A stretch of DNA of 64,000 nt from Sphingobium scionense (GCF_014197035.1 NZ_JACIEU010000021.1:22608-86607), one strand, 5' to 3'; shown: positions 35,954 to 45,629, counted from the stretch's first letter. The notes: generated from the letters alone by a model not told the origin. Translations and numbers: made by a program.

Positions 35954-36343
35954 ATGATCCGCGACTATCTCGCTACCTATGATTTCAACCTGCCGCTGGA
36001 TGATGCGGCCGTCGATCCTGAGCTGCCGCTGATCCGCCGCAGGCTGGCGAGCCTTGCCGCAAGCGAAGGCCTCAACGGCGGCTATTATGAGGCGCAGGAG
36101 TTGGCTGAGACCTTTCTTGACGCGGCGCGCGAGGCCAATGCCGAGATCGAGGACGACGCCAGCCCGGCGCGTCAGCGGCTGCGGGCGATCCTGGCGCGCG
36201 ATCTCGACTATCAGCGCGAATTGTTCGAGGAGGTTTGCGAATTGCCGCTGGCGGAGGCGGCCGCGCATTTGTGCTGGCTCACCGGGTTGATGAAGCGGCG
36301 GGTCGACATGGCACGACCGATCGCGGCTATTCTGGGCAGATAG
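35954..36343 (+). CDS. Hypothetical helical protein
   Basis: 129 residues, not recognised. It is acidic and mainly helical (SLAASEGLNGGYYEAQELAE, then ILARDLDYQRELFEEV) and ends with a basic segment GLMKRRVDMARPIA. The start at 35954 is supported by AGAGGAA 8 nt upstream; a longer ORF begins in poor sequence. It is divergent from DUF5818 and the four-gene operon, so it may be a regulator of them, but there is no HTH that I can see. Confidence 0.6.
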   Translation: MIRDYLATYDFNLPLDDAAVDPELPLIRRRLASLAASEGLNGGYYEAQELAETFLDAAREANAEIEDDASPARQRLRAILARDLDYQRELFEEVCELPLAEAAAHLCWLTGLMKRRVDMARPIAAILGR

Positions 36344-36732
36344 GACAGGCACCGCCAGGAGCGCGGCTGCCCCGAACCCGCCCTCATTGGCATGACCAAC
36401 GGTTCAGAAGTCTCTACCCGGCCCTGAGCGGACCTTGCGGCGCCCTTCGGGCCTGCCTCGACGGACCTGACGCCCGGCGGTTGATCGGCTCCGGAGACAT
36501 GATTTTGTGGACCGAACGTCCGTACAGAAAAGATGTCGTCAGCCCGATCCTGTCATGCCGGGCGGCGGGCAGTTTCCGATAAGCGAATAGGCGATAGCAA
36601 CAATCCGACAGTGCAGCGATCAATTGCTTCGGGACATCAATGGGTTCGGACTTTCGCACCAATAGTCTTGCGAGGGCGTCTTGAGTCCGGCGGTCGATAC
36701 GATACGATAAGTTTTCTCCGGGGGGCTATGAC
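36344..36732. other. Intergenic region without recognised features
   Basis: 389 nt between the helical protein and the hydrolase gene. A minus-strand 82-codon ORF (36414-36662) is possible but has no ribosome binding site or family resemblance that I can see. I find no tRNA, strong palindrome or repeat. It presumably carries the promoter of the hydrolase gene. Confidence 0.4.
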
Positions 36733-38292
36733 TTGCAGCAAAGGCCAGCGCGCCTGAGAAACGGGAACACCGTCAATCCTCGCGGCCTGCCAGGGTCGTG
36801 GCTTGCCTCGCTTGCGGCCATATGGTCGGCAGTCGGCATCTCAACCATGGTCCATGCCGCCACGAAGCCGCCCCGCATTCAGGCGGCGGCGTGTCAGCTT
36901 CTCGACGTGCCACCGGATTGGGCGCTTCGTAATCCGGTCGATTGCGGCTGGGTCACGGTTCCCGCCCATCGCGGTTCAGGCGACATGGCGCCTCTCAAAC
37001 TATGGGTGTTTCGCATCCGGGCCTATGAGGATCCGGCGAGGAGCGAGCCCAGGGCCGTCATACGCATGGTGGGCGGACCGATACCGCGTCTTCAGAACAT
37101 GTCGACCCTGGACAGTGTCGCCACGAGACTCAGCCGCAGAACGCACGATGTCATCTTCTTCGACTATCGGGGCGTGGGACAGTCCGAGCCGAGGATGGTC
37201 TGCCATGTTGATCCTGTGACGGGCATCGCCATCGCCGATCGTCTCGCATCGAAGATCGCGCAATATGGCGCCTGCCGCCGCCAGATTGCAGCAAGCGGGG
37301 TTGATATGCGTGCGGTCAACAGCCGGGACAACGGCCTGGACGTCGCCGACATTGCGCGCGCGATGGGCTATAAACATTATGCGATCCGCGCGGGATCCTA
37401 TTCCAATCTGCCCGCGTTCGACCTCATGCGTACGCGCCCCGATGGACTTTATGCCGCGGCGATCGATACGGTTTCCCCACCCAATTCGCCGCTCGATAAT
37501 TTCATCTCCGCCTTCGGTGACGGGATGGAGCGATGGCAGCGCGCTTGCGACCTGCAGCCGGCCTGCAAGGCGCGTTTCCCGGACCTGGCCGCAATGCTGG
37601 GCACAGCCTTCGATCGGCTGGAGCGGCAGCCGCTGGTCGTTTCGGGTCGACACATGACCGCGCCGGACATTGCGGCCGCGATCTTCGATCTTGGCTTCGA
37701 CAGCGAGACGCTGCCCTTCGTGCCGCTGGCGATCGAGGCGGCGGCGAAGGGCGACGCGGCGCTGCTCGTGAAATGGCTCGCGGCCATGCCGCCCGGCGAC
37801 TTCACCATGCCCGACATGACGGACCCGCTCGGGCCCACGCATGCGACCCTTGTATGTGCGGAGGGAAGCAAGGGACACAGCTACAGGTCGCTCCTGCAAG
37901 AAGGGATGGCGCGATATCCCTATCTCGCCCGCGCCGCCGGGCCGCTCTCCGCGGTCGATCGGTTATGCACGGCCTGGCGGGGTAACAAGCCGCCGGCCAA
38001 TCTGTTCGACGCGCCGGCCGGCGACATACCCGTTCTGCTCCTCTCGGCGGCGCTCGATCCCTCCCGGTCGCCCGCCGACGGCCGGCTGGCCGCGCGCACG
38101 CTGTCCCACGCCACAGTCCTGGAGTTGCCCGGGAGAACCCATCTGGGCGGCGACGCCGACTGCCAATATCATATCGAGGCCGCCTTTCTCGCTGACCCCG
38201 CGCAGCCGCTCGATCACGGATGCGTCGAGGCCATGGACGATCCTGTCTTTGCGCTCGAAGGTTTTGAGCCGTTCCTGGACGGATTGAAGTAA
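36733..38292 (+). CDS. Exported alpha/beta hydrolase (tripeptidyl-aminopeptidase-like)
   Basis: About 519 residues. A signal peptide (SWLASLAAIWSAVGISTMVHAA) precedes an alpha/beta hydrolase of the proline iminopeptidase/tripeptidyl aminopeptidase type: VIFFDYRGVGQSEPRM, then the nucleophile elbow, then LLLSAALDPSRSPADG (acid) and LPGRTHLGGDADC (His). Two motifs are altered: the oxyanion region reads VGGPIPRL instead of GGPGxS, and the nucleophile elbow reads AGSYSN instead of GxSxG. The start is a TTG at 36733; the next ATG (36847) would cut into the signal peptide. It is probably periplasmic, and its substrate is unknown. Confidence 0.75.
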   Translation: MQQRPARLRNGNTVNPRGLPGSWLASLAAIWSAVGISTMVHAATKPPRIQAAACQLLDVPPDWALRNPVDCGWVTVPAHRGSGDMAPLKLWVFRIRAYEDPARSEPRAVIRMVGGPIPRLQNMSTLDSVATRLSRRTHDVIFFDYRGVGQSEPRMVCHVDPVTGIAIADRLASKIAQYGACRRQIAASGVDMRAVNSRDNGLDVADIARAMGYKHYAIRAGSYSNLPAFDLMRTRPDGLYAAAIDTVSPPNSPLDNFISAFGDGMERWQRACDLQPACKARFPDLAAMLGTAFDRLERQPLVVSGRHMTAPDIAAAIFDLGFDSETLPFVPLAIEAAAKGDAALLVKWLAAMPPGDFTMPDMTDPLGPTHATLVCAEGSKGHSYRSLLQEGMARYPYLARAAGPLSAVDRLCTAWRGNKPPANLFDAPAGDIPVLLLSAALDPSRSPADGRLAARTLSHATVLELPGRTHLGGDADCQYHIEAAFLADPAQPLDHGCVEAMDDPVFALEGFEPFLDGLK

Positions 38293-38320
38293 CCGGGCGC
38301 CTCATCGCGCGGCCGAACGC

Positions 38321-38821
38321 TCAGGCGCGGCCGGCGATGGTAGGCACCGATCGGACAAGGCGAAGCTCGTGCGGACGCAATGTGGCAAGGAGCTTCAGTT
38401 CGGCGGCTTCCATGTCCTGCGCGCTCACAAATGCATCGATGGTATACGCGCCGCGCGCGAAGCTGTCGGCCGGAGAGTCTGTCAGGCTGGTATGGCTTTT
38501 CGGCCAGCAGCACAGCATGAGCCAGGGCCAGTCGGGAGCCTGGGGCTCGTAGCGGGCCACGAGGATGTCCTCGATCTGCAGGGATGAGGGACGGCGATCG
38601 AACAGCGAGGGCGCGACAGGCGCGGAGCGCATTTCGCACAGGAACGCCTCGAATTCCTGCAATTCTGCCAGGCTTTCAAGGATGACGGGATAGTAGCGGT
38701 CAAGCGCGAGCCCGCGACCGGCGAAGCCTGGTGGAATATCGATCAGGAGAATATCGGGAAGCGTCGGCAACGAGCGCTGGTAGTATAGTCTCCTGGCGGC
38801 GAGATCGTCGATGAGGCGCAT
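38321..38821 (-). CDS. Hypothetical protein downstream of the PP-loop gene
   Basis: 166 residues, not recognised. It shows alternating strands and helices (PDILLIDIPPGFAGRGL, then PWLMLCCWPKSHTSLTD) and no known motif. It follows the PP-loop gene by 70 nt on the same strand and converges on the hydrolase gene. Cotranscription with the PP-loop gene is likely, which would make it a candidate partner. Confidence 0.6.
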   Translation of the reverse strand: MRLIDDLAARRLYYQRSLPTLPDILLIDIPPGFAGRGLALDRYYPVILESLAELQEFEAFLCEMRSAPVAPSLFDRRPSSLQIEDILVARYEPQAPDWPWLMLCCWPKSHTSLTDSPADSFARGAYTIDAFVSAQDMEAAELKLLATLRPHELRLVRSVPTIAGRA

Positions 38822-38891
38822 AGTGAGTAGGATCGGTGTTGGCGTCGTTCGCAGTCAAGCGGAGTTGCAGACAGATTGACGCGATCCTAGC

Positions 38892-39860
38892 TCAGGCCGC
38901 GAGGCGTTCGACGCCTTCGTTGAAGCGATCGATCCATTCGCGCATGGTCGGGCGCTCCCGCACGGGAATGTTCGCGGCCACGCGCTGGAAATCGATCAGA
39001 TCGACGGGCGCGCCGGCGATGATCGCGTCAATCTCGGCTGGCGGCAGCAGAGCGCGTTCGCGGATGAATTGGGTCATGGATCCGGGCCGCTCACGCGTCG
39101 ACGTCCGCCACAGACCCTCGACCGTCACGAGGCGCGGCGCGGCGCGAGCCTCCACCAATATGATCAGGCGCAGGCACCAGGGCGGCAGGGTCATCAGCTC
39201 GCTGGTTTTTTGGGCAAGGCAAAGCCAGCACGCCGACTTGATCGGTACAGGCAGGCCCTCGGCACGGATCCGCGCGATGCAGGCCTCGCGATCCCAGTGC
39301 CAGTCGCGCAGCGGGTACTGATAGTCGTAAAGGTCGCTGATATGGCCCTCGCGATGGGCATAGCGGCGGCTATCGGCGGGCGAGCTGTCATAGCCGATGA
39401 GCTTGACAACCTTGCCGCCCTGAGCCCATATTCTCTGCGCTGGCCCCCATTCATTAACCCATTGATCTTGGGGCTGTATTTTCCATTTTTGGCTGCAACT
39501 GTGGCGGCCGAAGCTGATCGACGGCAAGGTCGCATTGGTCAGGCAGTTTTCGAGCAGCGAGAAATAAGGCGGCCAGTGCTTGAAGCGCTTGGGCACATAG
39601 CGCACGACATGATGCTCGATATGGTGCCGGTCCATCCAGCGCTGGAAGATCGGCAGGAAGGCATAGGTCTCCTCGCGCTCGACCCCGGTGTCAGCTGTGA
39701 GCACTGCGGACAGGGGCAGCCCCCGCGCGACCCATTCGATGATCATCGCTGTGCTGTCGACGCCCATGCCCCAGGCGGCAATGACAGGGACGCCGGACAT
39801 GGCTGCAAGGCAGCCGTCGTCGTTCGCCGCCGCGATCGGCGGTCGCATCGGGTCGTACAT
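38892..39860 (-). CDS. PAPS reductase-like PP-loop ATP pyrophosphatase
   Basis: 322 residues. The nucleotide-binding PP-loop reads WGMGVDSTAMI, a variant of SGGKDS. An adenylation-type core follows (VLTADTGVEREETYAFLP) and a Cys pair CWLC near residue 215 that could hold a cluster or zinc. Relatives include PAPS reductase, DndC and tRNA thiolases, so it activates a sulfate or a nucleic-acid substrate with ATP. No sulfate-assimilation genes are nearby. A decayed partial copy of this gene lies at 44725-45084, on the other side of the chromate block. Confidence 0.8.
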   Translation of the reverse strand: MYDPMRPPIAAANDDGCLAAMSGVPVIAAWGMGVDSTAMIIEWVARGLPLSAVLTADTGVEREETYAFLPIFQRWMDRHHIEHHVVRYVPKRFKHWPPYFSLLENCLTNATLPSISFGRHSCSQKWKIQPQDQWVNEWGPAQRIWAQGGKVVKLIGYDSSPADSRRYAHREGHISDLYDYQYPLRDWHWDREACIARIRAEGLPVPIKSACWLCLAQKTSELMTLPPWCLRLIILVEARAAPRLVTVEGLWRTSTRERPGSMTQFIRERALLPPAEIDAIIAGAPVDLIDFQRVAANIPVRERPTMREWIDRFNEGVERLAA

Positions 39861-40043
39861 GGCTAATCTCCAGGAAAAATGCAGACGATTCGCGATGATG
39901 GATCGATATTCCGGGGCCGTTCTTCGCTACATCGCGGTTGACCAAACACCGCGTGCTTGCCATGTTGCCCTTATGGGGACCGCGATCTCCCCACGAGGCG
40001 ACAGGCTGAAGAATCGCGTCCTGCATTTGGCAAAGGACGCATC

Positions 40044-40898
40044 GTGCCTGCTCTCAATACGATCCCATCGGATAAATTCGCACGCCTGATCGGTATCCCG
40101 ACCGGGCCGGTTCTGATCGACGTTCGCGCCGACGATGAGTTCGCCAGCGAACCGCTCCTGATTCCCGGCACCTTGCGGCGAGCCTCGACCGACATCTCGG
40201 TATGGGCCAGTGAACTCGCTGGTCGCTCGGCGGTCGTGGCATGCCGCAATGGTGGCCCCCTGAGCCAAGGCGTCGCGGCCCGGCTGCGTCACGAAGGCGT
40301 CTCGGCCGAAGCCCTTGAAGGCGGGGTTGTCGGCTGGGCCGCCGCCGGTCTGCCGATGGTGCCCAACACTGTGCTTCCGGCACGCGACCCCGCCGGCCGC
40401 ACCATATGGGTGACGCGCGGCCGGCCTAAGGTCGACCGCATCGCCTGCCCGTGGCTGATCCGCCGCTTCGTCGATCCGAGCGCGATCTTCCTGTTCGTGG
40501 CACCGGCCGAGGTGCAGGGCGTCGCCGAGCGCTTCGGGGCCGCGCCTTTCGACATCGAGGGCGATGGCGTCGTCTGGAGCCATCAGGGCGAGCTTTGCAC
40601 CTTCGATGTGATGGTGAAGGCGTTCGGCCTGGGCGACTACACGCCACTGGGCCGCCTCGCGCCGATCGTGCGCGGCGCCGATACCGGCCGGCCGGATCTC
40701 GTGCCCGAGGCGGCCGGCCTGCTCGCCGCATCGCTCGGCCTGTCGCGCATGTATGCCGACGATCTGGAGCAGCTCGAAGCCGGGATGCTCCTTTACGACG
40801 CCTTCTATCGCTGGTGCCGCGACGCCACCGACGAGACCCATAATTGGGTCTCCCACCAGCCCTCTAAGGCGCGCGCCAAAGTCAAGGTGCGGTCATGA
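40044..40898 (+). CDS. chrB: Chromate resistance protein ChrB (rhodanese fusion)
   Basis: 284 residues. An N-terminal rhodanese-like domain (LIDVRADDEFASEPLLIPG, then VVACRNGGPLSQG with the active Cys) is joined to the ChrB C-terminal domain (VTRGRPKVDRIACPWLIRRFVDP, IFLFVAP). ChrB is the chromate-responsive regulator or sensor of chrA operons. I chose a GTG start at 40044 because AAAGGA precedes it by 6 nt; upstream in-frame codons lack one. It overlaps chrA by 4 nt. Confidence 0.9.
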   Translation: MPALNTIPSDKFARLIGIPTGPVLIDVRADDEFASEPLLIPGTLRRASTDISVWASELAGRSAVVACRNGGPLSQGVAARLRHEGVSAEALEGGVVGWAAAGLPMVPNTVLPARDPAGRTIWVTRGRPKVDRIACPWLIRRFVDPSAIFLFVAPAEVQGVAERFGAAPFDIEGDGVVWSHQGELCTFDVMVKAFGLGDYTPLGRLAPIVRGADTGRPDLVPEAAGLLAASLGLSRMYADDLEQLEAGMLLYDAFYRWCRDATDETHNWVSHQPSKARAKVKVRS

Positions 40899-42307
40899 GC
40901 GGCGCGGTGACGGAGATACGGGCCAGCATCGCGGTCCCGCCTGCGGATCATGGTATCCCCTTTGGCGAGGCGGTCCGGGTATGGGCGCGGATCGCGTCGC
41001 TGAGCTTCGGCGGTCCCGCCGGCCAGATCGCGGTCATGCACCGCATCCTGGTCGATGAGAAACGCTGGATCGGCGAGGAACGGTTCCTCCACGCGCTCAA
41101 CTATTGCATGTTGTTGCCCGGTCCCGAAGCGCAGCAGCTCGCCGCCTATATCGGCTGGCTGCTCCACAAGACGAAGGGCGGACTGGTCGCGGGCGCGCTG
41201 TTCGTGCTGCCCGGCTTCCTCGCCATCCTGGCTTTGAGCTATCTCTACGTGCTGCTCGGCCACGCGCCGCTGATCGCGGGTCTGTTCTTCGGCCTCAAGG
41301 CGGCCGTCCTCGCCGTGGTCCTCCAGGCGGTCGTCCGGCTCGGGTCGCGCGCGCTCAAGAACAATGTGATGCGCGGAATCGCGGCAGCAGCCTTCGTGGC
41401 GATCTTCTTCCTCGGCGCACCGTTCCCGCTCATCATCCTCACCGCCGCCGTCATCGGCTATTTCGGTGGGCGCAGCGGGATCGCCGCGTTCAAGGGCGGC
41501 GGCGGGCATGGGCCGGCCGGCGGCAATGTGGTCCATGATCGCGATACCGCGCTGGGCGAGGGCCTGCCCGACCATGCCCGTCCCAATCTCGCCTGGTCGC
41601 TCAAGATCTCGGGCGCGTTCCTGTTCCTCTGGCTGGCGCCGGTCGCCGCGCTGCTCGCATTCCTCGGCCCCGACAATGTGTTCACGCACATCGCGACCTT
41701 CTTCAGCCAGATGGCGGTGGTGACGTTCGGCGGCGCCTATGCCGTGCTGGCCTATGTCGCGCAGGAAGCGGTCGGCACCTATCACTGGCTCAAGCCCGGC
41801 GAGATGCTGGACGGCCTGGGCCTGGCCGAGACGACGCCGGGGCCGCTCATCATGGTGACGCAGTTCGTCGGCTTCCTCGCGGCGTTCAGGGATTCCGGCA
41901 GTCTGCACCCGCTGGTTGCAGCGACGCTCGGCGCGATCCTCACCACCTGGGTCACGTTCATGCCCTGCTTCCTGTGGATCTTCGCCGGGGCGCCGTTCGT
42001 AGAAGGTCTGCGCGGCAATCGCGCGCTGTCGGCCGCGCTGGGTGCGATCACCGCCGCCGTGGTTGGCGTGATCCTCAACCTCGCGCTCTGGTTCGCGATC
42101 CACACGCTGTTCCGTGAGGTGCGTCCGGTCCGGCTGGCGAGCTTTGCGTTCGACATGCCAGTGCTGGCCTCTCTCCATATCCCCGCTCTGCTGCTCGCGG
42201 TCGGCGCGGCGGTCGCCGTGTTCCGCTTCAAGGTCGGCATGATCCCGACGCTGGCGGTGACGTCGGCGATCGGCGTTGCGCTGTATGTCGCCGGCATAGT
42301 GGCATGA
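40895..42307 (+). CDS. chrA: Chromate efflux transporter ChrA
   Basis: 470 residues, long-chain ChrA with two homologous halves of membrane helices. The family signature in the first half reads SFGGPAGQIAVMHRILVDEK and, in the second half, TFGGAYAVLAYVAQEAV. GLGLAETTPGPLIMVTQFVGF is also typical. It exports chromate from the cytoplasm using the proton gradient. It starts inside the chrB stop (ATGA overlap) and is followed by a superoxide dismutase gene, consistent with defence against oxidative chromate damage. Confidence 0.94.
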   Translation: MSGAVTEIRASIAVPPADHGIPFGEAVRVWARIASLSFGGPAGQIAVMHRILVDEKRWIGEERFLHALNYCMLLPGPEAQQLAAYIGWLLHKTKGGLVAGALFVLPGFLAILALSYLYVLLGHAPLIAGLFFGLKAAVLAVVLQAVVRLGSRALKNNVMRGIAAAAFVAIFFLGAPFPLIILTAAVIGYFGGRSGIAAFKGGGGHGPAGGNVVHDRDTALGEGLPDHARPNLAWSLKISGAFLFLWLAPVAALLAFLGPDNVFTHIATFFSQMAVVTFGGAYAVLAYVAQEAVGTYHWLKPGEMLDGLGLAETTPGPLIMVTQFVGFLAAFRDSGSLHPLVAATLGAILTTWVTFMPCFLWIFAGAPFVEGLRGNRALSAALGAITAAVVGVILNLALWFAIHTLFREVRPVRLASFAFDMPVLASLHIPALLLAVGAAVAVFRFKVGMIPTLAVTSAIGVALYVAGIVA

Positions 42308-42350
42308 TCGTCAATTCCCGCATCCCCATCAAATTCGACCGGAGACCATC

Positions 42351-43076
42351 ATGAGCGACCCGCAGATCGACCGCCGCAACCTCCTCGCTGCCGGTGCCAT
42401 AATGACCGTCGGCGCAGCCGCACTGGGGACGGCCACAGCCGACGCGCAAACGCCGCCGCCGGTGGGACCGACCGGGCGTGCCTTCACGCCGCAACCCGCA
42501 CCTCTGCCGTTTGACCCCAAGACGATCGCGGGCCTGTCCGAACGGCTGCTCTTAAGCCATCACGACAATAATTACGTCGGAGCGGTGAAGCGCCTCGGCG
42601 CGATCACGACGCAATTTGCAGCGCTCGATGCAGCGAAGGCACCCGGCTTCACGATCAACGGATTGAAGCGCGAGGAACTCATCGCATGGAATTCGATGAT
42701 CCTGCACGAACTCTTTTTCGCCGGCCTCGGCGCATCGTCGCAGCCGGGTAGGCCATTAGCGCAGGCGATCGAACGGGACTTTGGCAGCCATGACCGTTGG
42801 GCCGCTGAATTTTCGGGCATGGGCAAGGCGCTGGGCGGCGGTTCGGGATGGGTGCTGCTCCAATGGAGCCACCGGGACAACCGGCTGACCAATCAGTGGG
42901 CCGCCGACCATACAGCGACCTTGGCCGGCGCGACACCAATCCTGGCGCTCGATATGTATGAGCACGCCTATGCAATGGATTTCGGGGCGAAGGCGGGTGA
43001 TTATGTCGATACTTTCATGCGTTCGATTGCGTGGGGCAATGCCGATCGCCTTGTAACGCGCTTTGCCGCAAGCTGA
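42351..43076 (+). CDS. chrC: Tat-exported Fe/Mn superoxide dismutase of the chr operon
   Basis: 241 residues. A twin-arginine signal (DRRNLLAAGAIMTVGAAAL) precedes a Fe/Mn-SOD: metal ligands in LLSHHDNNY and in LDMYEHAYAMDF, and the second-sphere FGSHDRWAAEF. It removes superoxide in the periplasm. SOD genes are the known third member (chrC) of chrBAC operons; the Tat signal makes this one exported. It lies 43 nt after chrA. Confidence 0.85.
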   Translation: MSDPQIDRRNLLAAGAIMTVGAAALGTATADAQTPPPVGPTGRAFTPQPAPLPFDPKTIAGLSERLLLSHHDNNYVGAVKRLGAITTQFAALDAAKAPGFTINGLKREELIAWNSMILHELFFAGLGASSQPGRPLAQAIERDFGSHDRWAAEFSGMGKALGGGSGWVLLQWSHRDNRLTNQWAADHTATLAGATPILALDMYEHAYAMDFGAKAGDYVDTFMRSIAWGNADRLVTRFAAS

Positions 43077-43089
43077 CGTGACGATCATC

Positions 43090-44462
43090 ATGCGTCGGCG
43101 GACGCCTCGTCTCCAGCACGCCGCTCCAGTGGCCGTGCTCCTCGCTTGTACCACGCCGGCGCACGCCCAGCATGCCCCGGCAACGGCTGCAACCTCGGAT
43201 GGACTGGACATCAGCGGATCGATGCGCCTGCGCTATGAGACGGTCGATGGTCAGGTCCGCCCGGCTTCAATGCCAGCGACGATCTGCTCGACCTTCGCAC
43301 GATCGTCGCGGCCACATATAGATCGGGACCGTTTCGCGCCGGCGCCGAGGTCTATGACAGTCGATCATGGCTCGCCAATTCCCGCACACCGATCTCGACC
43401 AACGAAGTCAATACGCTGGAACTCGTGTCGGCGTGGGTCGGCGCCGATTTCACCAACCCCTTCGGCGCAGGCACGTCGCTCGCCGTTCGGGCGGGCCGCA
43501 TGCAGATCGATCTCAACTCGCGCCGACTTGTGGCGGCCGATGACTATCGCAACACCACCAATGGCTTTACCGGCTTGCGGGCCGACATCGGCGTGAAGAG
43601 CGTCAAGGCGACGCTGATCTATGTGTTGCCGCAGCAGCGTAGGCCCGACGACCTGTCGTCGGTGCTGGATAACAAGGTCCGCTTCGACCACGAAGGGTTC
43701 GATCAGGTACTCTGGGGCGGCATCCTGTCGCGGCCCAAGACATTGGGTGCAGCGACCATGGAGCTTGGGTTCTTCCATCTCGGCGAGCACGACACCGCCG
43801 GCCGTCCAACCCGGGATCGTTCGCTCAACACCATCGATTCCCGTGTCATCCGAAATCCCGGACCAGGCGTGATCGACTATGAGCTTGAAGGGATCTACCA
43901 ATCGGGCCGGATCAGCACGAGCACGCTGACCGGCGCTCCTCGCATGCCGGTCAGCGCATGGTTCGTGCATGCTGATGTCGGATACACGTTCGCGGATGCG
44001 TGGAAGACGCATATCATGGCTGAGCTGGACGCCGCTTCCGGCGACAAGGCCGGAGGCACCTATACGCGGTTTGACAGCCTGTTCGGCATGCGGCGTGCTG
44101 ACCTTGGGCCGGTCGGGCTTTACAATGTCGTCGCACGCACGAATGTAATCACGCCGGGCGTTCGCGTCGAAGCGGCGCCTTCGAAGCGCATTGATTTCAT
44201 GATGAGCTACCGCTTGCTTTGGCTTGCCGAAGCAACCGACGCCTTTGCAGGGACAGGCGTCCGCGATGCGACCGGCAGTTCGGGACGCTTTGCCGGGCAG
44301 CAGTTCGATGCTCGCGTGCGGACATGGATCGTGCCGGAGCGGCTGCGCTTCGAGGTGGACGGGGTCTGGCTGGCCAAGGGACGCTTCCTGACCTCGGCAC
44401 CAAACGCGCCATCGTCTGGTGATAGCAAATATCTGTCTCTTAACCTGACCGCCGCCTTCTAA
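43090..44462 (+). pseudogene. Alginate-export-family outer membrane porin, frameshifted
   Basis: A signal peptide and strand 1 start at 43090 (AAPVAVLLACTTPAHAQ, then GLDISGSMRLRYETVDGQVRP). The reading frame then needs a one-base correction at about 43263 (a missing G in CCGGCTTC), after which the frame continues through FNASDDLLDLRTI to the end at 44462 (LNLTAAF). The total would be about 457 residues, full length for a porin. Downstream of the lesion the protein shows no other stop. It may be a recent mutation or a sequencing error. It sits at the end of the chr operon, where it could admit or export anions. Confidence 0.8.
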
Positions 44463-44617
44463 GCTTTGCGGCCGGATCACAGATAGCGCGAACTTGCCCT
44501 GAAATTCTCGATTACCCTTATCGCGCCGCCCTCGTCCTCGATCATGGTAGCGATACTGGATAGATGAAGGTTCCGCGGCACCAGCATCGATTTAATCCAC
44601 GCGTAAACGATGCTGAA

Positions 44618-44682
44618 GTGATGGAGCAGGCCGGGTGCCACCAGCTATTCGGGTAAGCGTGTCGCCCGGCCTGCTCCATCAC
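44618..44682. repeat. Perfect 18-bp inverted repeat after the porin
   Basis: Arm GTGATGGAGCAGGCCGGG at 44618-44635 and its exact complement at 44665-44682, separated by a 29-nt loop. There is no T-run, so it is not a standard terminator, although it lies 156 nt after the porin stop and could still end transcription from both sides. It stands between the chromate block and the decayed PP-loop copy and may be a remnant of an insertion. Confidence 0.6.
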
Positions 44683-44724
44683 GAAGGGCACTTAACAAAC
44701 ATCTGGATGGGTTGGAGGACCTAA

Positions 44725-45084
44725 GCTGCAACTGGGGCGGCCGAAGCTGATCGACGGCAAGGTCGCATTGGTCAGGCAGTTTTCGAGCAGCGAGAAGTAA
44801 GGCAGCCAGTGCTCGAAGCGCTTGGGCACTTAGTGCACGATATGGTGGCGGTCCATCCAGCGCTGGAAGATCGGCTGGAAGGCATAGGTCTCCTCGCGCT
44901 CGACCCCGGTGTCGGCTGTCAGCACTGCGGACAGGGGCAGCCCCCGTGCGACCCATTTGATGATGATTGCTGTGCTGTCGATGCTCATGCCCCAGGCGGC
45001 AATGACAGGCCCCCCCCCCGACAGCGCAGCCAGGCAGGCGGCGTCGTTCGCCGCCGCAATCGGCGGACGCTTCAGGTCGTACAT
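44725..45084 (-). pseudogene. Decayed partial copy of the PP-loop gene
   Basis: The sequence matches the first third of the PP-loop gene at 38892-39860 almost base for base (from the ATG at 45084, with AAWGMSIDSTAII and VEREETYAFQPIFQRWMDRHH). It carries an in-frame stop (TAA at 44830-44832), a 12-nt deletion and a C10 tract at 45008-45017, and it ends abruptly near 44725, where the match to the intact gene stops. It is a non-functional remnant made by duplication, and it flanks the chromate block on the right as the intact gene does on the left. Confidence 0.85.
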
Positions 45085-45221
45085 GGCTGATCTCCGGGAA
45101 GGAGGCCGGAGCCCCGAATAACGGTCGCAGTGACGGGTGGTGGCCGATCCCGGAGGCCGGGTGGCCGCCATGTGTCGATGGCCCGGTTCCCGAGGCCGCG
45201 AGAGTCGCGGTGTGGGGTCGC

Positions 45222-45578
45222 TTAGAAGTCGAGCGGGACGCTGACCATTATGTCGGGGGGACATGGCCGCTCGGTCAGGAGATAGCCGAGGCGATTGACG
45301 GTGTGCATGCCATCGGTAATCTCGAGGCATTCGTCGCCGTCGATCACTGTCCAGACATTTGGCATGGGTTGCGAGCGAATGAAGGCGAGGTCCGGATCGG
45401 AGGCTTCGAAAAGGCACCCGCCCCGACCGAAGTCGAAACCGGCGGTCGCGAGCAGATGATTGGGGACGGGCTGGAACCTGTCCACGAACTCATCCTCGGT
45501 GAGGCTGAGAAATTGGATGGCAGGTGGAGCGGCGTCGGGCGCCTCGGTTTCGGGCTGGCGCGATATTCCGTTGGTCAT
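45222..45578 (-). CDS. Hypothetical protein
   Basis: 118 residues, not recognised. It has a Pro-rich N-terminus and then a folded acidic body (LSLTEDEFVDRFQPVPNHL, then ITDGMHTVNRLGYLL). The start at 45578 is supported by AGGAA 8 nt upstream. It is the last (most distal) gene of a long minus-strand run of accessory genes that begins at about 54.9 kb. Confidence 0.6.
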   Translation of the reverse strand: MTNGISRQPETEAPDAAPPAIQFLSLTEDEFVDRFQPVPNHLLATAGFDFGRGGCLFEASDPDLAFIRSQPMPNVWTVIDGDECLEITDGMHTVNRLGYLLTERPCPPDIMVSVPLDF

Positions 45579-45629
45579 GGAAGTGTTCCTCATCAAAGAC
45601 AGCCGCTTTCGGCAGATGCAGGCGCCGGA

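Noticed and set aside
40805..42178. 457-codon minus-strand ORF opposite chrA
   Set aside because: ChrA signature motifs are on the plus strand; the ORF is charged low-complexity sequence.
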